Positions 1 to 9,127 of a DNA stretch of 64,000 nucleotides are shown in pieces. Within the stretch, counting starts at the first letter, position 1. The number at the start of each line of letters is the position of its first letter. The notes under the pieces were generated by a model. That model was not told the origin of the DNA and did not search any database. It worked only from the letters and a program-made list of their open reading frames with translations. The DNA is taken from contig JAEWWJ010000024.1 in the NCBI GenBank assembly GCA_023396415.1, positions 46,219 to 110,218 on the forward strand, given 5' to 3'. Position numbers and translations under genes: made by a program. This DNA is from Bacteroidota bacterium (GTDB lineage: Bacteria > Bacteroidota > Bacteroidia > Bacteroidales > F082).

Positions 1-324
1 CCACAGCACGCCAGCAAAAGACAATAAAGAGAGGAGCCTGAGATAAAAAGGCGTGAAACCGAAAACTTTGATGACACCGGCGAGCAAGATGGTGTAAAAC
101 TTATGATAAATAGGCAACGACAGTGCTTTGTCGCCAAAATAACTTTGGTAAAGCATGGAACGCGCTTCGCCGATATTTGCCAGCCAATAGGCCCATTCGC
201 CAATTATTCCTTCATCGCCATTGAAGCGTCGAACAAAAAGCGATACCACAAAGACAAGCAGTAAAAGCAAACTTACAGTCGTTGCTCCAACTTTCCATCG
301 GCGTTGAAAATGAGGAAATTCCAT
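1..324 (-). CDS. GT-C type glycosyltransferase (family 39-like), N-terminal part, cut by window edge
   Basis: The reading frame starts at ATG 324 on the minus strand and stays open to base 1, giving the first 108 residues. A short basic N-terminus is followed by a hydrophobic helix (about residues 14-30), then a loop containing the acidic pair in RRFNGDEGIIGEW, and later hydrophobic segments. An acidic first loop after the first membrane helix is typical of GT-C enzymes of the dolichyl-phosphate-mannose/ArnT type, which transfer sugars from polyprenyl-phosphate donors outside the inner membrane. It lies 11 bases after the WecE-like gene and is probably the last visible gene of the same operon, whose first gene may make its lipid-linked donor. 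The family call rests on the N-terminus only. Confidence 0.75.
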   Translation of the reverse strand, partial: MEFPHFQRRWKVGATTVSLLLLLVFVVSLFVRRFNGDEGIIGEWAYWLANIGEARSMLYQSYFGDKALSLPIYHKFYTILLAGVIKVFGFTPFYLRLLSLLSFAGVLW

Positions 325-335
325 TGGTTTTATCT

Positions 336-1475
336 TTAATTGCGCTTGATAAATTCGCTGATCAGTGAAAAAATATGTTGTTGCTGCTCAAAAGTAAGCT
401 CAAAAAAGAGCGGCAACCTCAACAAATGATCTGCAAAGTACTCAGCATTAGGCAATTCACGGCCATCATGCTTGGCTGCATAATAAGGTGAGTCATGCAA
501 TGGCAAATAGTGAAAAACGGCCAGCACATCATTGGCTTTCAAATGCTGAATGAGCTTTTGACGCAGCTCAAACTTCTCGAGCAAAATGTAGAACATGTGA
601 CCGTTATTGGTAGCAAAATCAGGTATCGCAGGCAACTTGATGCGACCACAATTCCAGGCATTAAAAAAGCGAAGATAGTTGTTCCAAAGTTCAATTCGTT
701 TTGTTTGAATAGATTTTATATCAAGCAGTTGAGCATATAAAAACGCAGCAATTGTATCAGCCGGCAAGAATGAACTTCCCGTATCAACCCAGCCATACTT
801 ATTGACTTCGCCCCTAAAAAACTCAGCTCGATTGGTTCCTTTTTCCCAAATAATTTCGGCTCTTTTTACCAGTTTGGGATCGTTGATCACCAACATGCCA
901 CCTTCGCCGCTTTGTATGTTTTTGGTTTCGTGAAAAGAAAAAGCCGACAGCACCCCAAAACTTCCTAACGCCTGTTTACCGGCTTGGCTAACATAATAAC
1001 TGTCAATGGCTTGAGCAGCATCTTCGACCACCGGAATTTGGTAGCGATTGGCAATTTCCATCAGCAGTTTCATATCAGTGGCAACCCCGGCGTAATGTAC
1101 TGCCACAATAGCACGCGTTCTTTTGGTGATGAGCTTTTCAAGTGATTTTTCATCCATTCCGGGATGGTCGGTGCGGCTGTCGGCAAAAACAATTTTTGCA
1201 CCTTGACGCACAAAAGCCAAGGCTGTGCTCACAAAAGTAAATGACGGCATAATGACCTCATCGCCAGGCTGTATGCTCAATAAAATAGCGGCCATTTCAA
1301 GTGCATCGGTGCAGGAAGTGGTGAGCAAGCATTTATGAAAACCCCATTGATTTTCAACCCATTGCTGACAGCGTTTCGTGTATTTTCCGTTGCCGGAAAT
1401 ATGTCCACAAGCCACAGCATCGCTGATAAACTCCAATTCTCTTCCGGTGATATGCGGTTTATTAAACGGGATCAT
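336..1475 (-). CDS. wecE: dTDP-4-amino-4,6-dideoxygalactose transaminase (WecE/RffA-like)
   Basis: PLP-dependent sugar aminotransferase of the DegT/DnrJ/EryC1/StrS family, 379 residues. It would convert dTDP-4-keto-6-deoxyglucose to the 4-amino sugar. The N-terminus MIPFNKP, the segment PGDEVIMPSFTFVSTA, the PLP-lysine region FSFHETKN followed by GEGG, and REL...RLPLFF near the end follow enterobacterial WecE closely. Start: an ATG at 1484 is possible, but ATG 1475 matches the family N-terminus and overlaps the stop of the upstream acetyltransferase gene as ATGA, a usual coupling arrangement. The adjacent WecD-like gene strongly supports a 4-acetamido-4,6-dideoxyhexose product. The genes for the dTDP-sugar precursor are not in this window. 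Confidence 0.92.
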   Translation of the reverse strand: MIPFNKPHITGRELEFISDAVACGHISGNGKYTKRCQQWVENQWGFHKCLLTTSCTDALEMAAILLSIQPGDEVIMPSFTFVSTALAFVRQGAKIVFADSRTDHPGMDEKSLEKLITKRTRAIVAVHYAGVATDMKLLMEIANRYQIPVVEDAAQAIDSYYVSQAGKQALGSFGVLSAFSFHETKNIQSGEGGMLVINDPKLVKRAEIIWEKGTNRAEFFRGEVNKYGWVDTGSSFLPADTIAAFLYAQLLDIKSIQTKRIELWNNYLRFFNAWNCGRIKLPAIPDFATNNGHMFYILLEKFELRQKLIQHLKANDVLAVFHYLPLHDSPYYAAKHDGRELPNAEYFADHLLRLPLFFELTFEQQQHIFSLISEFIKRN

Positions 1476-2155
1476 AAGTTCCAATAATGATAAATAAAAA
1501 TTTGATCAGCGAGGGAGTAGCCCTGCTTGACATAAAAGTTTGTTGCCGAAGTGTTTTTTTGCTGTGTAGCAACCCTGATGAACTTTTTACCAACCTTCAA
1601 AGCTGCCTTTTCCGCCTGCGCCATCAGCAGCGCGCCCACACCCTTTCCACGCATTTCGCCATCAACGGCAATCAGGCCAATTCTGACGGTTTCGGATTCA
1701 TCAAAGTCAATGCTGACAAAGCCGGCAAGTTTGTTATCCAACTCTTCAACAAGTACCATAGACCGTTCAGAATCAATGCTTTTTTTTATCCAAATGTCAT
1801 ACATGCGATTAAATTCCTTTGGATCAAAACCCTTATCGGTTTTAAACCTGCTGTATTCGCCACTTTGAAAAGCAAGCTTTTGCAAGTCATTATAGTCATG
1901 GAAAACGGCATTGAAAACCCGCAATTTCACCCCTGAATTTTCTGATTCTAATGTTTTTTGAAATGTTAATTTCACATCTGCCGGTTGCGTAAAACGGGAA
2001 TTACTTATCGGTGATTTTGCAAAAAGATACACCAATTTGTAGGCTGAGGCTGCATTCAGAAAAGCCCCTTCGTTGAAAAAATCGGGTGATTCGATACTGG
2101 TTTTACCAACAGGAAAGCCAAAAAAAGCAGAATCCCAGTTTAGTTTTTCAATCAT
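1472..2155 (-). CDS. wecD: dTDP-4-amino-4,6-dideoxyhexose N-acetyltransferase (WecD-like, GNAT fold)
   Basis: Acetyl-CoA-dependent acetyltransferase of 227 residues, expected to acetylate the 4-amino group made by the neighbouring WecE-like enzyme. The N-terminus LNWDSAFFGFPVG and the middle segment SGEYSRFKTDKGF resemble WecD. The C-terminal GNAT domain carries the acetyl-CoA loop EMRGKGVGALL (about residues 167-177) and a typical final YVKQGY segment. The gene overlaps the preceding glycosyltransferase gene by 8 bases and couples to wecE by ATGA, so all three are very likely cotranslated. The exact sugar stereochemistry cannot be read from the sequence. Confidence 0.87.
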   Translation of the reverse strand: MIEKLNWDSAFFGFPVGKTSIESPDFFNEGAFLNAASAYKLVYLFAKSPISNSRFTQPADVKLTFQKTLESENSGVKLRVFNAVFHDYNDLQKLAFQSGEYSRFKTDKGFDPKEFNRMYDIWIKKSIDSERSMVLVEELDNKLAGFVSIDFDESETVRIGLIAVDGEMRGKGVGALLMAQAEKAALKVGKKFIRVATQQKNTSATNFYVKQGYSLADQIFIYHYWNL

Positions 2156-3071
2156 TGAGTTTCTTTTCTATCAGGTAGATGGGTCTGTTTTTCACGCCTT
2201 CAAAAATCTTTCCAATGTATAGTCCAACAACACCCAGCGTAGCAATGATTACTCCGGAAAGCAGCCAAACCGATATGATCAGGCTGGTGTAGCCCAAAAT
2301 TTCAATTTCGCCACGGAAGTATCTGACGAGGTACACCATTGCCACAATCACGGAAACTGATGAAATGAGAATGCCTCCTTTTATTAGTATTCTCAATGGT
2401 TTATCGGAAAATGCCAAGATAATATCAGTGGCCAGCCGCATTAACTTTCGGAGATTGTAGCTGGTTTCACCTTCAAAACGTTCATCGTGCTGCACCTCAA
2501 TTTTCGCCGCCCGAAAGCCCACCCACTGCACCATGGTAGGAAAATAGCGGATAGATTCGCGCATCTGTCGAATGGCATCGATAACTTTACGGTTGTAAAT
2601 TCCAAAATTGGCCACTGAAGCATCTTGTTCCGAACCGCTGAGGTAGCTCAAGGTTTTATAGAAGTACTTAGAAAACAATCTTTTAGCCAGCTTATCCTTG
2701 CGCCTACCTCTACGGGCCAGCACAATATCGAAGCCTTCAAGGGCTTTTTGATACAAGACAGGAATTTCTTCGGGACGGTCCTGCAAGTCGCAATCCATCA
2801 CCACTATCCACTCGCCTTTGGCGTGATCCAAGCCGGCAGTGATGGCATAGTGTTGACCAAAATTTCTACTGAGACGAATGGCTTTTATTTGGGGGTTTTC
2901 GCTTGCAAGTGCTTCAATTACAGCCCAAGAATTGTCGGGACTGCGATCGTCAACCAGCACGATTTCAAAATCGTTGGTGATTACGCTCACAGCCTGAGCG
3001 ATGCGTTGCACCAACACAGGCAGTATTTTTTCGGCTCTGTAAACAGGACTTACGATGGATAAATGAGGCAT
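2148..3071 (-). CDS. Polyprenyl-phosphate glycosyltransferase, GT2 (DPM1/ArnC/GtrB-like)
   Basis: Inner-membrane glycosyltransferase of 307 residues. The GT2 domain starts at SIVSPVYRAE, has VLVDDRSPDNSW for nucleotide-sugar binding and the DXD-type motif MDCDLQDRPEEIP, and ends with two hydrophobic helices (about residues 228-250 and 262-288) and the signature LYIGKIFEGVKNRP found in ArnC/GtrB proteins. Such enzymes move a sugar from a nucleotide donor to undecaprenyl phosphate. First gene of the operon running leftwards through wecD, wecE and the GT-C gene; it could provide the lipid-linked donor used by the GT-C enzyme. The donor sugar is not predictable here. Confidence 0.9.
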   Translation of the reverse strand: MPHLSIVSPVYRAEKILPVLVQRIAQAVSVITNDFEIVLVDDRSPDNSWAVIEALASENPQIKAIRLSRNFGQHYAITAGLDHAKGEWIVVMDCDLQDRPEEIPVLYQKALEGFDIVLARRGRRKDKLAKRLFSKYFYKTLSYLSGSEQDASVANFGIYNRKVIDAIRQMRESIRYFPTMVQWVGFRAAKIEVQHDERFEGETSYNLRKLMRLATDIILAFSDKPLRILIKGGILISSVSVIVAMVYLVRYFRGEIEILGYTSLIISVWLLSGVIIATLGVVGLYIGKIFEGVKNRPIYLIEKKLND

Positions 3072-3093
3072 AGAGGTTTGCTATTCTGCGCGC

Positions 3094-3101
3094 CAAAAGT
3101 A
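3094..3101 (-). promoter_or_regulatory. Putative -7 element for the glycan operon
   Basis: On the minus strand this reads TACTTTTG, matching the Bacteroidota -7 consensus TAnnTTTG, 22 bases before the glycosyltransferase start. No clear TTTG -33 element lies at the usual distance. Confidence 0.45.
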
Positions 3102-3155
3102 CAGGATTTTTGTGAGCTGAAAAATTCTGTAAATGGGTTAAGGAAGATCAACGAG

Positions 3156-4868
3156 TTACCGTTTCACTTTCACCTCCAGCGTAGTTTTGTTGTTACATTC
3201 ATCAGTGACCAAAATACGCAAAGTGTTTTCACCTTTTTTTAATCGCTCATCTACTTCATAGGTAAGCAGATTGTTTTTTGGATCGTAATCCATCAGCAAC
3301 CATTCGCCATTTAAAGAGGGCCGAATGTCTTTAATACCGCTAAAATTATCTTTAACGCTAACTTTCAATTCCGATAGTGATTGAACATCAGCATTTTGCC
3401 TAAAATTAATTGGAATCACAGTGGGAGAAATAGTGTCGGCCATCACTGCAAAACGACCTAATTTTCGGGTCGAAACACTCATCCAACCATCAGCGTAGTC
3501 GCCACCAAGAGCAAGGGGCTTGTTTTTATCGAGAAGCACCACCGTTAAATTTTGTGGGTTGTTCGCTTTTGCATTGACTTTAATTTTAAGCTTGTAATTT
3601 TTATGAACAGGAACTTGTTCATTTCCAATTGTTATCACATCAGACAGGTAATCATTTGAGGGCGTATTGGCTTTTTGAAGTTCAAGGTTTTTATAAAAAG
3701 CATCGCTTGGAAAAATAGCAGAAAACCCTGATCCATTGAGAGTTATAGATCTTCCGGCAATAATCTGTGTCAATATGGTATCCGCCGAAACGGGCTTTGA
3801 AACAGTTTTAGCGGCCACTCCAACAAGGGTAAAAGGCAGCTTAGAAGTGTTGCCATAAATATCTTTCACTACATATTTCGCACTCAAAGTGTCGCCGGCT
3901 TTTACGGTTACGCTTCCATTATTCTGCATATTGAAATACATTTTCAAACGGTTGAAAGGATCAATGGTACTACGGATCATGCGTGATTTATTTTTCACAT
4001 AGTATCCATAGTCAATCATGCTGTTGATGTAGCGCGTTTCGTCAAAAGCAAACCGATCGGCTTTAAAACCAAATATTTGCTGTTCATCTACCCATAAAGC
4101 AATTTCATAAACGCCGTTGCTGTTGGGCGTGTCGTTATGGGTGTCCACAGTCGAAATCCCAAAAGAAATTTTTCCTGAAACCCTTACCTCCGCTAGTTCT
4201 TTCAACCGATGTTGCTCGCCCCAACCTTGTACCTCAACATACAATGAAGCTGATTTTCCGTTTATTTCAGTATTTTCACTTTCAGGATAAATGGCCATTT
4301 TCGTTATCGAAGGGCGGATATAATCCTTCATTTTGAAGCCAAAAGCCAGTGGATTAACGATTTCTTGCGTTGCTGCATCGCGCAACTCAAAATGCAAATG
4401 TGGACCACCCGATGAACCGGAGTTTCCGCTATAACCAATCAGATCGCCTTTTTTGATGATAAAAAAACTTTTTTCGGGCAATAAATTCACTGTAAAACTC
4501 TGCTTTTCGTATTGTTGTTTCTTTACCCACTCCATAATTTTTGGAGCAAAACGCAGTAAATGCGCATATACCGAAGTATGTCCTGTTTGAGGATGGTCGA
4601 GATAAAGGGCCTTTCCGAAGCCTCCGGATGAAACCGCGGCACGACTCACATAGCCATCAGCAATGGCATAAACGGGCAAACCCTCCCTTCCTTGCGTTCG
4701 GATGTCAATCCCCGAATGAAAATGGTCGCCACGCAGCTCACCAAAAGTGCCTGACAAATAAATCGGAATATCCACAGGAGGACGATAGTCATGCTTTTGA
4801 TTCGGAGTTTGTGCTTGAAGAAAAGTAAAAGAAAGTAAAAAAATGATTGTCAACAGTTTATCTATCAT
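3156..4868 (-). CDS. Secreted M23-family metallopeptidase
   Basis: A 570-residue exported peptidase. A signal peptide (residues 1-20, ending FLQAQ) precedes the LytM/M23 domain at about residues 30-175, with zinc motif HSGID (His51, Asp55) and the HLHFELRD motif near residue 157. These ligands are intact, so cell-wall endopeptidase activity is plausible. An insertion of about 30 residues rich in Lys and Gln sits between the two motifs. The remaining C-terminal 390 residues look like beta-rich extracellular domains with no motif I recognise. It lies alone between the glycan operon and a divergent lipoprotein gene. Confidence 0.9.
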   Translation of the reverse strand: MIDKLLTIIFLLSFTFLQAQTPNQKHDYRPPVDIPIYLSGTFGELRGDHFHSGIDIRTQGREGLPVYAIADGYVSRAAVSSGGFGKALYLDHPQTGHTSVYAHLLRFAPKIMEWVKKQQYEKQSFTVNLLPEKSFFIIKKGDLIGYSGNSGSSGGPHLHFELRDAATQEIVNPLAFGFKMKDYIRPSITKMAIYPESENTEINGKSASLYVEVQGWGEQHRLKELAEVRVSGKISFGISTVDTHNDTPNSNGVYEIALWVDEQQIFGFKADRFAFDETRYINSMIDYGYYVKNKSRMIRSTIDPFNRLKMYFNMQNNGSVTVKAGDTLSAKYVVKDIYGNTSKLPFTLVGVAAKTVSKPVSADTILTQIIAGRSITLNGSGFSAIFPSDAFYKNLELQKANTPSNDYLSDVITIGNEQVPVHKNYKLKIKVNAKANNPQNLTVVLLDKNKPLALGGDYADGWMSVSTRKLGRFAVMADTISPTVIPINFRQNADVQSLSELKVSVKDNFSGIKDIRPSLNGEWLLMDYDPKNNLLTYEVDERLKKGENTLRILVTDECNNKTTLEVKVKR

Positions 4869-4941
4869 ACTGAAAGTGTTTTTATCAATAAAGTAAAGGA
4901 TGTCATCAAAAACTCATGCTTTCACCTCGTCCATTATTTTA

Positions 4942-4949
4942 CAAAAATA
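4942..4949 (-). promoter_or_regulatory. Putative -7 element for the M23 peptidase gene
   Basis: Reads TATTTTTG on the minus strand, about 74 bases before the start codon. No matching -33 element was found, so this is only a consensus match. Confidence 0.35.
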
Positions 4950-5080
4950 AGTAAATGCCTCCACCATCACCTAAGGGGCAATTAGATAGGAGGAAGATTT
5001 TGGGATTGTTTTTTTTACCCGGTAATGTAAAAAGCTTAGCAAAACCGGTGATTTTAAGAAGAATTAATCCCAAATCAACT

Positions 5081-5088
5081 TACTTTTG
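5081..5088 (+). promoter_or_regulatory. Putative -7 element for the small lipoprotein gene
   Basis: TACTTTTG fits the Bacteroidota -7 consensus and lies 44 bases before the ATG at 5132. The -33 position has no good TTTG. Confidence 0.45.
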
Positions 5089-5131
5089 CTCTCGCGATTG
5101 TTGCTGTGGTTTTATTTTAAACATTTAAAAA

Positions 5132-5725
5132 ATGAAAAAGACTTATTGGATTTTTGTGATGATGGCTCTTCTTCTTTCCACAAGTTGTATTGTTCAGTTT
5201 GACCGCCGTATGCGAGTGGAATACGATCGAGTCCGCGAAAGCAAAACTATAACAAAAGAACTGAGCCTCAATAAAATATTAGAATGGAACACCGGCTTTG
5301 GCAGCACGAAGCAAACCTTACAGAAAATCATTAAAAAAACAGGCGAAATTGAATATTGGGTGTATGAACAACTTATCATTTCTACTTCTATGCACCCCCT
5401 TGACCCAACAATTTATCTGTTGATTGACGAAAATATTGTGCCTATTGAGTTGAGATCGCAAGAAAGTGAAACCTTTACAAAAATTTCAGAAGACACCAAG
5501 TCCGTTCCCACTTCCGACAGCACCCAAGTGACAGTAGTTTCCGGCTATAGCCAATCCGACTACCGTTCCATCCGCATTCAATACACTTTGGACGAAGAGG
5601 TGATTAAACTGATTCAAAATGCTGATAATCTTTTTATTAGATATTATTTTGGCCCAAAAATGGTGACCGTTGGCTATCGTTCGGGACAAACCTCTGAAGT
5701 CATCAAGTGGGCGAATACCTATTAA
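5132..5725 (+). CDS. Lipoprotein of unknown function
   Basis: A 197-residue protein with a short lysine N-terminus, a hydrophobic stretch and lipobox LSTSC (Cys19), so it is probably a lipid-anchored envelope protein. The mature part is mixed alpha/beta in appearance and has no catalytic motif I recognise. It stands alone between the divergent M23 gene and the convergent SNF2 gene and has its own candidate promoter. Real-gene status is supported by the lipobox and the A-rich start context. Confidence 0.75.
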   Translation: MKKTYWIFVMMALLLSTSCIVQFDRRMRVEYDRVRESKTITKELSLNKILEWNTGFGSTKQTLQKIIKKTGEIEYWVYEQLIISTSMHPLDPTIYLLIDENIVPIELRSQESETFTKISEDTKSVPTSDSTQVTVVSGYSQSDYRSIRIQYTLDEEVIKLIQNADNLFIRYYFGPKMVTVGYRSGQTSEVIKWANTY

Positions 5726-5778
5726 TATAATGACAGGTTTTTAAAGTGCAAAACGCACAAAAAAAATAAGCACCCGTT

Positions 5779-8700
5779 TTACTCGAGGAGTCCAATTTTT
5801 TCCTTTTGGCTTAGTGCAGCATAAAATGATTCTTCAACAATTGTCATTTCAGCGAGTTGGCGTTTTGACTCTTGGAGTTTTCGGATTTTTTCTTCGATAG
5901 AATTTCTGGTGATAAAACGATAAACGAACACATTTTTATTCTGTCCGATGCGGTGTGAGCGGCCCACAGCTTGACTTTCAGCGGCAGGATTCCACCAAGG
6001 ATCGAGGATAAAGACATAATCAGCTTCGGCCAAATTTAGTCCAACACCACCAGCTTTAAGCGAAATCAAAAAGACCTGATTTTCTTTATTTTTTCTAAAG
6101 TTTTTAATCACCTCCTCCCGATCACGCGTAGCGCCAATCAGTTTAGAATAGACGATATTCCGTTGCTGCAACTCCACTTCGAGCAACTCGAGTTGCGTAA
6201 CAAACGAAGAAAAAATAAGCACCTTATGTTGTTCATCTAAAACAGTTTCAAGGTAATCGAGCACCTCACGAAACTTACCACTGCCGGCAGTTTCATCAGG
6301 AAAAAGCATCTTTGGATGGTTTGCCAACTGCCGCAGTTTCATTAAAGCAGCCAAATACAAAAATGAATTGTCGAGCGGTGAGGTTTCACTGCTGATTTTT
6401 TCGAGGATACTGTTGCGCATACGGGCTCTCTCCTTCACGTAAAGCAGCTCTTGCATTTCATCCATATCGCAATAAACCAAAGTTTCGGTGATGGGCGGTA
6501 GCTCGGGAGCCACCTGCATTTTGGTACGGCGAAGAATATAAGGTTGGATGATGGACAGCAGTTGGGTTCGGCGTACAGATTCAATTTCTTTGGCAATGGG
6601 GACGGCATAATAGCGATTAAAAGTATTTAAATCGCCTAATAATGAAGGGTTTACAAATTGCATTTGCGACCAAAGGTCGGACAAGCGATTTTCAACCGGA
6701 GTTCCTGTCAATGCAAAACGATGGGTAGCATTGAGCATAAAAGCTGCTTGTGCCGTCTTTGAAGTAGGGCTTTTTATTTGTTGGCTTTCATCGAGTATGA
6801 CGATGCTAAAAACATGGCGGCTTAAGCGGTCAATTTCGTTCCGCATGATTCCATAGGTAGTAAGAATGACATCGTTGTTGGCAATAAGGCGTTTGGTTAG
6901 GTTCCGTTTAACACCGGTGTAAACATGAATCCTAAGCTGGGGGGCAAAGCGTTTCAATTCATTCAACCAGTTATGGATGAGCGAAGTAGGCATGACTACC
7001 AAAGCCGGGAGGTGAAGGTTATCATCCGCTTTAAGCTGCTCAAGGTTAGAGGTGGCCTCGGTGAATATATCCAGCTGCCCCTCAGATTCCACGGGCAATG
7101 GCGCAGGAATACGAACTTTGGATTTGGTGCTTTTAGAAATATTAGTTGAAAAAAACGCCACAAGAAGTGCAATCATCTGTAAAGTTTTCCCCAAGCCCAT
7201 GTCATCGGCCAGAATGGCACCTGTTTGCTGCTGCAGGTGGTTGCTCAACCAATAAAAACCGTGCTGCTGGTACGGACGTAAGCTGGCATTTTCAATGTGA
7301 GGCAGCTCCAATTTTACAGCAGGCCTTGGTGGTGTTAGGGTAATCAAGTTCAATTCGGGCAGCAATTGCGACACCAATGGCAGGTGGTGATGGGCAAAAC
7401 GCAATTTTGTCCCATGTTTTTTTGCATGAATAAACAAAGGAGTGTAGCGTTCAAACCAAACTTCAGGAACCAAAAAACGCGTACCGTCTTCAAAGAGATA
7501 AAAAGGCACTTTGTCGAGAAGGTGGTTTCGGAGCATCACAAAAGGAAGCTGCACATCGCCGATATGGAGAATGATATTAATATCGAACCAATCATTGGCG
7601 TTTTCCTTAATTATTTTCAGCTCAGGCTTTTGCAATAAATAATTCATTTCCTTTGCTTGAATAAACCTGAAACCTTCAGCTTCAAGACCATGGGTGTGAT
7701 CGGATAAAAAATACAGAAAATTTTCGATTGTGCTACCACCCTGCGGAGCCATGAAAAAGGAGCCTGCCTTCACAAATCCTTTAGCTTTAAGCGCATCCAC
7801 CAGCTGTTTTTCCCAAGTCAACTGCCTTTTAATTCGTTTAAAGATAAAGCCGGCATCGCTGATTTCAAGCAAAGTTACCACCATATCAGTTTGGTCGCAG
7901 AGAAATACTTTTTCGGCATAGTCAAACTTTAAAACCATTCCAAAAATGCCATCCCAGCTTTGCTCAATGTGCAGTTGCGCGGTGGGCTGCACCTCCAAAT
8001 CAGACATATCAAAACCCTTAGCTTCGATGTTGGAGGTGTTGGCTATCTTTTTTATAAAACGCTCAAAATAAAGCCTCTCCATATGAGATGGGATAAACAA
8101 CTCACTTTTTTCCAAAAAGGGCTTGATCATTTTCCCATTCACTGTTTCATCAAATCGAATAAGTTGGTTTTGGTGCATCAAGTAACATGGGTCAATGGAG
8201 AGAAGGCGGTTGGAACTATCCTGCAAATGAAGTGGCGTTTTGCCCACCCAAGCCTTTAATACATAGGTAGTTGAATCTTCGCCCTTATCAAAATAAAGTT
8301 TCGTTTCGGCAAGTTCTTTTATGCGTTCGATGGCATTATCAGGATATAATTTAGGCCACGAGCGGGCCTCGTAAAGAGGGATGCCCATCTCGTTCATTTT
8401 TTGTTCAATTTCAGCAAACTTTTGCCACACAAAAGGCATCACTACCGTGTCGAAAACCTTTTTGTTTTTTTCTGAAACAAAGTCGTTTAAGTTCAAATTA
8501 TTTTTCGAAAATCGCTTGATCAACCGATGGGGATCCAATGAAAGTGCCAATTCATACAACAGTACTATTCCGGGATCGGCATTTTCAAACTGATCTAAAT
8601 CAAGAGTTACCAAAGGATTTCGAACAAAAAAGGCCACCGGATTGTCGTCATCGCAGAGATAAGGCAAAAGTAAGGTTCCAAAATACCGCGATGCTTTTAA

Positions 8701-8847
8701 AACACCAACCAACACCTTTTCCTCACCCGTTTTTAACTTCAGTATCATTTCAAATTGTTTACATTGTCTCAATTCTGCAAAATTAGCCCAAAGCTTCGAG
8801 CTACAGCCATTTAAGAAAACTATCTTATCAAGCGACTGGTTTTGCAA
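5779..8847 (-). CDS. SNF2-family DEAD/DEAH-like helicase
   Basis: A 1022-residue SF2 ATPase of the bacterial SNF2/RapA-like group, expected to be a cytoplasmic DNA translocase. The helicase core begins near residue 530: Walker A DDMGLGKTLQM (about 546-556), the DExx box as ILDESQQIKSP (about 680), motif III ALTGTPVENRLSDLW, then the C-terminal lobe with KAGGVGLNLAEADYV and arginine-finger motif VGRSHRIGQ (about 962). The N-terminal 500 residues are less conserved and carry no zinc-finger SWIM cysteines that I can see. No restriction, defence or transposition gene is adjacent, so a general DNA-transaction role is as far as the sequence goes. Confidence 0.93.
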   Translation of the reverse strand: MQNQSLDKIVFLNGCSSKLWANFAELRQCKQFEMILKLKTGEEKVLVGVLKASRYFGTLLLPYLCDDDNPVAFFVRNPLVTLDLDQFENADPGIVLLYELALSLDPHRLIKRFSKNNLNLNDFVSEKNKKVFDTVVMPFVWQKFAEIEQKMNEMGIPLYEARSWPKLYPDNAIERIKELAETKLYFDKGEDSTTYVLKAWVGKTPLHLQDSSNRLLSIDPCYLMHQNQLIRFDETVNGKMIKPFLEKSELFIPSHMERLYFERFIKKIANTSNIEAKGFDMSDLEVQPTAQLHIEQSWDGIFGMVLKFDYAEKVFLCDQTDMVVTLLEISDAGFIFKRIKRQLTWEKQLVDALKAKGFVKAGSFFMAPQGGSTIENFLYFLSDHTHGLEAEGFRFIQAKEMNYLLQKPELKIIKENANDWFDINIILHIGDVQLPFVMLRNHLLDKVPFYLFEDGTRFLVPEVWFERYTPLFIHAKKHGTKLRFAHHHLPLVSQLLPELNLITLTPPRPAVKLELPHIENASLRPYQQHGFYWLSNHLQQQTGAILADDMGLGKTLQMIALLVAFFSTNISKSTKSKVRIPAPLPVESEGQLDIFTEATSNLEQLKADDNLHLPALVVMPTSLIHNWLNELKRFAPQLRIHVYTGVKRNLTKRLIANNDVILTTYGIMRNEIDRLSRHVFSIVILDESQQIKSPTSKTAQAAFMLNATHRFALTGTPVENRLSDLWSQMQFVNPSLLGDLNTFNRYYAVPIAKEIESVRRTQLLSIIQPYILRRTKMQVAPELPPITETLVYCDMDEMQELLYVKERARMRNSILEKISSETSPLDNSFLYLAALMKLRQLANHPKMLFPDETAGSGKFREVLDYLETVLDEQHKVLIFSSFVTQLELLEVELQQRNIVYSKLIGATRDREEVIKNFRKNKENQVFLISLKAGGVGLNLAEADYVFILDPWWNPAAESQAVGRSHRIGQNKNVFVYRFITRNSIEEKIRKLQESKRQLAEMTIVEESFYAALSQKEKIGLLE

Positions 8848-9061
8848 AAAAGGATGCAGCTTTTTTTACCAAATGGTGGTTCAACGATTAGCAAAACCAA
8901 ATTTTAGATCATTGTAATTCAATTATTTACAAAAATGTGTATTATTCTTTTGTTAAATGTTTAATTGTAAGAAATCTGTTGTCTTTTCGTTGAATTGAGA
9001 GTTAAAAAAAACTGATTGGAAAGAATCGGCCACAAAGCAAGGCTTAATGACTTGAAAAGGG

Positions 9062-9092
9062 TTTGGACAATCCTTCAATTCCGTTATTTTTG
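9062..9092 (+). promoter_or_regulatory. Bacteroidota-type promoter of the esterase gene
   Basis: TTTG at 9062-9065, a 19-base spacer, and TATTTTTG at 9085-9092: both elements at consensus spacing, 36 bases before the start codon. Confidence 0.7.
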
Positions 9093-9127
9093 CGGACCAA
9101 ATTACAGTTAAAGGTTGAAATCATTTT

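Noticed and set aside
5779..8847. SNF2 gene as part of a phage-defence island
   Set aside because: No methylase, nuclease, PLD or other defence gene is adjacent.
8848..9061. Possible regulatory RNA between the SNF2 and esterase genes
   Set aside because: AT-rich with no stable stem or terminator; only the esterase promoter at its right end is supported.
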